Shown: piece by piece, positions 5,921-8,915 of the stretch
How the letters are laid out: each line of letters starts with the position of its first letter
Position numbering within the stretch: position 1 is the stretch's first letter
From: DATLGB01 sp035540675
GTDB lineage: Bacteria; Actinomycetota; Thermoleophilia; Solirubrobacterales; Solirubrobacteraceae
Direction of reading: 5' to 3'
NCBI GenBank assembly: GCA_035540675.1
Contig: DATLGB010000014.1
Span: 1 to 8,915 of the forward strand
Length of the DNA: 8,915 nucleotides
The notes under the pieces: generated by a model
What the model saw: the letters and a program-made list of their open reading frames with translations, nothing else
Told to the model about the DNA's origin: nothing
Database searches by the model: none
Program-made: the position numbers and the translations under genes

Positions 5921-8221
5921 ATGTTGTTCAAGGCTCAGGGATCGAAGCGGCGGCTGACGGTCGCGCTCGCCGCGGCAGGCGTCGCGCTCGGCGTCGCCGC
6001 CCCCGGCGCGGACGCCGGGATCTACTCCGTCTACTCGTGCAAGAAGCCGACCGGCGCCGGCGCGCCGACGGACGGCTGGACCGCCGAGCAGGTCGGTGGC
6101 TCGTTCTCCAACCCCGTCAACTCGTGCATGAGCGGCGGCTCGCTCATGGCGCAGCTCAACGGCGACCACGCGCAGCCGGTCGGCTCGCGCATCACCTGGC
6201 GCTTCGCGGCGCCGCCGAACACGAAGCTGTGGAACTTCTGGGTCTGGCGCAGCGCGTCGTCGACGACCGGCGCCGACACCAACGCGACGCCGCTCGAGTT
6301 CACGTCCTGGCCGACCGCCAGCCACACGGACGCGCGCGACGCCTGCGTCGGCGCCTTCGGCTGCCTCGGCCTCGGCTCGCACGGCAGCTGGAACGCGCCG
6401 GGCAACTTCTACGACGCGGGCGCCCCCGACGGCATCAGCGACGTCTTCTTCACCGCCGCCTGCGGCGGCACCGCCGGCTGGTCGTGCGCCGACCGCAACA
6501 GCGCGACGCCGATGAGCGACATGCGCGTGCACGCGTTCCGCGCGTACCTGCAGGACGACACCGATCCCGTTCCCGCCGGCATCGTCAGCGGGACGCTGAC
6601 GCAGCCCGGGCCGCACAAGGGCAGCCGCTCGGTCTCCTTCAACGCGACGGACACCGGCTCCGGCATCTACCGCGGGATCGTCGACGTGCGGCGCGCCGGC
6701 CAGACCACGTTCGCGCCCGTCTACTCGGCCGTCCTGGACTCGAACGGCGGGCGCTGCGCCGACGCGGGAGCCAACCCGAGCGACGACCACGAGTTCCTCT
6801 ACCGCGTGCCGTGCAAGCTGTCGACGGGCGGGTCCGTCGATCTCGACACCACCACGGTGCCGGACGGGACGCACGAGCTGCGCGTTCGCGTCGAGGACGC
6901 GTCCGGCAACCGTTCGATCGTCTACGGCCCCGTCGCGTTCGAGGTCGACAACGTCCCGCCGCCGGCGCCCGTCGATCCGGACGGCGACGGGCCCGCGGAC
7001 GGCCGCCCGAGCATCGCCGGCGCGGCGAAGGTCGGCAACACGCTCGTCGGCGAGCGCGGCACCTGGTCCGGCAGCGGCATCAGCTACGCGACCGCCTGGC
7101 TGCGCTGCGTCTCCGCCGCCGACGAGGGCACCTGCACGACGATCCCGGGCGCGACCGGCTCGCAGCTCGAGCTGACCAACGCCGATCTCGGCTACTTCAT
7201 CCGCTACCGGGTGACGGCCACGAACGCCGAGGGTGAGACGACCGTCGCGTCCGCGCCGGCCGGGCCGGTCCGGACGGCCGCGGGCGAGCTGCCGCACTGC
7301 GCGGACGGCATCGACAACGACGGCGACGGCAAGGTCGACGACGCCGACGCCGGCTGCAGCGAGCGCGGCGACGGCTCCGAGAACAGCGACGGGCCCGCCT
7401 GCAGCAACGGCAAGGACGACGACGGCGACGGCAAGGTCGACGGCGACGATCCCGGCTGCTCGGGCGCCGGCGACACCTCCGAGGAGTCCCAGAGCGGCGG
7501 CGACCGCGCCAGCGGCGGGATCATCGTCCCGGGCGGCGAGGCGCCGTCGCCTCCGGCACCCGCCCTCGGGACGCCCAACAACGGCGTCAACGCCTCCAAC
7601 CGCGCGCAGATCACGATCACCGGCACGCGCCGCCGCAAGGTCAAGTTCGGCCGCCGCATCGCGACGGTCGTGACGCTGCGCGACGAGAACGGGCGGCCGA
7701 TCGCCGGCGCCCGCGTCAGCGTGCTCGAGCGCATGAGCGTCCCGAGCGCGAACTGGATGCCCGCCCGCGAGCCGCTCGTCACCGACGGCGACGGCAAGAT
7801 GCGCTGGCTCATCCCGGCCAAGTTCGGCCGCACGATCCGCTACGCCTACAAGGCGAACCTCGCCAACGCGGACTTCCAGTCGACGGCCGACGTCGTGCTG
7901 AACGTCGGCTCCAAGACGACCGTCAAGTCCAACCGGTCGTTCTTCCGCAACGGCGAGACCATCCGGTTCTCCGGCCAAGTGAAGTCGCGCCCGGTGCCGG
8001 TCGCCGGCGTCCTGATCGACCTGCAGGCGCGCGTGGGCAAGCGCTGGCAGACCTTCGAGACCACCCGCACCCGCTCGACGGGCAAGTGGGCCACGAAGTA
8101 CACGTTCCGCGCCACCCGCGGCCTGCAGACCTACACGTTCCGCGCACGCGTCCGCAAGGACACCGGCTTCCCGTACGCCATGAGCCGCTCGCGGATCCTG
8201 AAGGTGAGGGTCGCCGGCTGA
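5921..8221 (+). CDS. Large secreted protein with Ig-like regions and DxDxDG calcium-loop repeats
   Basis: A 766-residue exported protein. The signal peptide has a basic start (KRR at 9-11), a hydrophobic core (12-27) and a likely cleavage after ADA (32). The mature protein begins GIYSVYSCKK, an N-terminal region of about 180 residues with several Cys that I associate with secreted proteins of Thermoleophilia. Then come Ig-like stretches (VPDGTHELRVRVEDASGNRS; a region from about 358 to 450 with YRVTATNAEGET), a DPDGDG linker (352-357), two Cys-framed calcium-loop repeats (460-487 and 494-521), a Gly/Pro-rich linker, and two basic beta-rich regions (about 558-670 and 671-766). No LPXTG motif or C-terminal membrane segment is seen, so it is probably released or held non-covalently. 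Enzymatic activity is not evident; a structural, adhesive or glycan-binding role is inference. It lies 98 bases after the sigma-factor gene, separated by hairpins. Confidence 0.85.
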   Translation: MLFKAQGSKRRLTVALAAAGVALGVAAPGADAGIYSVYSCKKPTGAGAPTDGWTAEQVGGSFSNPVNSCMSGGSLMAQLNGDHAQPVGSRITWRFAAPPNTKLWNFWVWRSASSTTGADTNATPLEFTSWPTASHTDARDACVGAFGCLGLGSHGSWNAPGNFYDAGAPDGISDVFFTAACGGTAGWSCADRNSATPMSDMRVHAFRAYLQDDTDPVPAGIVSGTLTQPGPHKGSRSVSFNATDTGSGIYRGIVDVRRAGQTTFAPVYSAVLDSNGGRCADAGANPSDDHEFLYRVPCKLSTGGSVDLDTTTVPDGTHELRVRVEDASGNRSIVYGPVAFEVDNVPPPAPVDPDGDGPADGRPSIAGAAKVGNTLVGERGTWSGSGISYATAWLRCVSAADEGTCTTIPGATGSQLELTNADLGYFIRYRVTATNAEGETTVASAPAGPVRTAAGELPHCADGIDNDGDGKVDDADAGCSERGDGSENSDGPACSNGKDDDGDGKVDGDDPGCSGAGDTSEESQSGGDRASGGIIVPGGEAPSPPAPALGTPNNGVNASNRAQITITGTRRRKVKFGRRIATVVTLRDENGRPIAGARVSVLERMSVPSANWMPAREPLVTDGDGKMRWLIPAKFGRTIRYAYKANLANADFQSTADVVLNVGSKTTVKSNRSFFRNGETIRFSGQVKSRPVPVAGVLIDLQARVGKRWQTFETTRTRSTGKWATKYTFRATRGLQTYTFRARVRKDTGFPYAMSRSRILKVRVAG
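7298..7483 (+). repeat. Two tandem Cys-framed DxDxDG repeats inside the secreted protein
   Basis: Two 28-residue units at 7298-7381 and 7400-7483 are joined by 6 residues. Each has the plan C-x-(D/N)-G-x-D-x-D-G-D-G-K-V-D, then a second Cys 19 residues after the first, then GD-x-SE. The loops D465/D467/D469/D473 and D499/D501/D503/D507 match the D-x-D-x-D-G-x-x-D calcium-binding pattern of thrombospondin type 3 and EF-hand-like loops. A 24-base DNA identity (7317-7340 and 7419-7442) points to duplication. Confidence 0.8.
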
Positions 8222-8235
8222 GACCAGAAGCTTCG

Positions 8236-8264
8236 GGAGGGGCGGCCCACGCGGCCGCCCCTCC
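8236..8264 (+). terminator. Strong GC hairpin after the secreted-protein gene
   Basis: GGAGGGGCGGCC (8236-8247) pairs perfectly with GGCCGCCCCTCC (8253-8264) around a 5-base CACGC loop, starting 14 bases after the TGA. No T-tract follows, so it would be an actinobacterial hairpin-type terminator or an mRNA 3'-end stabiliser. Only 19 bases separate it from the protease ATG. Confidence 0.7.
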
Positions 8265-8283
8265 TGAGCGTCTCCGAACTTCC

Positions 8284-8915
8284 ATGACGCTTCACCGAAT
8301 CCTGTCCCGCGCGAGGCTGCTCCTCGCGCTGCTGTCGTTCACCGCACTCGCCGGCGGCGATCCGGCGCGCGCCGACGACTCCGTCCCCACCGAGTGGCAA
8401 CGCCTCTCGCGCGTCGAGCCGCTGCTGACCGCACCCGAGCCCGACAACCCGGTCGCCGTCTGCGTGATCGACTCCGGCGTGAACCTGACGCCCGACCTCC
8501 AGCCGGTCGTCATCTCCCGCACCGCCTACGACGGCGGCGACCCGGGCGACACCTACCCGCAGCCGAACGGCATGACCGGCCACGGCACCTACGTCGCGAG
8601 CTTCATCGCCGGCCAGGTCAACGGCTGGGGCTCGTCGGGCACCTGGCCGCGGGCGCGGATCGTGTCGGTGCGGGTGTTTCCGCCGGGTGGGGAGGTGGCG
8701 GATCTAGCGGACGTACTCCGCGCGCTGAAAATCTGCATGCAGCACTCGACTGTCCATGTCATCAACTTGTCACTGGGAGCGGTCGAAGCGACCGAGCAAG
8801 AGTGGGTCGAACTCGAAGCTCGTATCGCTGAGCTGCGAACAACGCGCAACATCAACGTGGTAGCTGCGGCGGGCAACGCTGGTGGCGCTGTCGAACGTCC
8901 CGCACGGTTCGAGGC
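8284..8915 (+). CDS. Secreted subtilisin-family (S8) serine protease, 3' end beyond window
   Basis: The first 210 residues of an exported peptidase, open at the right edge. The signal peptide has Arg-containing start (HRILSRAR), a hydrophobic LLLALLSFTALA core and a likely cleavage after ARA (30). There is almost no room for a pro-domain: the catalytic Asp63 in VCVIDSGVN appears about 33 residues later, followed by His100 in GHGTYVASFIAG, the INLSLG strand (160-165) and the oxyanion Asn198 in VVAAAGNAGG. The active-site Ser (GTSxA) should lie beyond the window. By family it cleaves proteins outside the cytoplasm; the substrate is unknown. No clear Shine-Dalgarno precedes the ATG. Third-position composition changes sharply at 8701 within the reading frame. 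It could process the neighbouring secreted protein or the external tail of the sigma fusion, but nothing here proves that. Confidence 0.88.
   Translation, partial: MTLHRILSRARLLLALLSFTALAGGDPARADDSVPTEWQRLSRVEPLLTAPEPDNPVAVCVIDSGVNLTPDLQPVVISRTAYDGGDPGDTYPQPNGMTGHGTYVASFIAGQVNGWGSSGTWPRARIVSVRVFPPGGEVADLADVLRALKICMQHSTVHVINLSLGAVEATEQEWVELEARIAELRTTRNINVVAAAGNAGGAVERPARFE

Noticed and set aside
5903..7978. 691-residue open frame on the minus strand
   Set aside because: It is antisense to the secreted-protein gene, composed of Arg/Ala/Val/Gly-rich low-complexity sequence without recognisable motifs. The plus-strand frame has a signal peptide and clear domain features. Long antisense frames are expected at this GC content.
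1..8915. tRNA, rRNA, CRISPR arrays, insertion sequences or phage genes
   Set aside because: I saw no tRNA-like cloverleaf, no spaced direct repeats, no transposase or integrase motifs and no terminal inverted repeats. The only notable direct repeat is the coding duplication at 7298-7483.

Overview
The window is very GC-rich with almost exclusive G/C at third codon positions, which suggests a high-GC actinobacterium. The secreted protein at 5921-8221, with its IYSVYSCKK start, basic beta-sandwich C-terminus and fused sigma factor next door, looks like those I associate with the Thermoleophilia (Solirubrobacter, Conexibacter, Patulibacter). That placement is recalled family resemblance, not a search result.

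Left half (1-4201, minus strand): a four-gene nucleotide-sugar operon read right to left. It encodes a UDP-GlcNAc 6-dehydrogenase-type enzyme, an extended SDR epimerase/dehydratase, GDP-mannose 4,6-dehydratase (gmd) and CDP-glucose 4,6-dehydratase (rfbG-like, cut by the left edge). The last three are nearly contiguous; the epimerase stop and gmd start overlap as TGATG. The set uses UDP-, GDP- and CDP-sugars, so it probably supplies uronic acid and 6-deoxy or dideoxy sugar precursors for a surface polysaccharide. No glycosyltransferase, flippase or polymerase lies in the window.

Centre (4202-4416): a divergent intergenic region with an A/T-richer island and a small inverted repeat, probably holding promoters for both directions.

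Right half (4417-8915, plus strand): a small helical protein of unknown function is coupled by a GTGA overlap to an unusual sigma factor. This single chain carries sigma region 2- and region 4-like segments, then an H-x3-C-x2-C anti-sigma zinc motif, a weak Ala/Gly-rich membrane segment and a Pro-rich tail ending in EFGFERD. After a spacer with two hairpins comes a 766-residue secreted protein with Ig-like regions and two disulfide-framed DxDxDG calcium-loop repeats. A strong GC hairpin follows, then a secreted subtilisin-family protease cut by the right edge. The protease gene changes abruptly in codon composition near 8700.

The most interesting system is the self-contained, possibly membrane-tethered sigma/anti-sigma fusion with its small coupled partner, next to a secreted structural protein and a secreted protease. 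That these form one envelope-sensing circuit is inference. No RNA genes, CRISPR arrays, transposases or integrases were seen.
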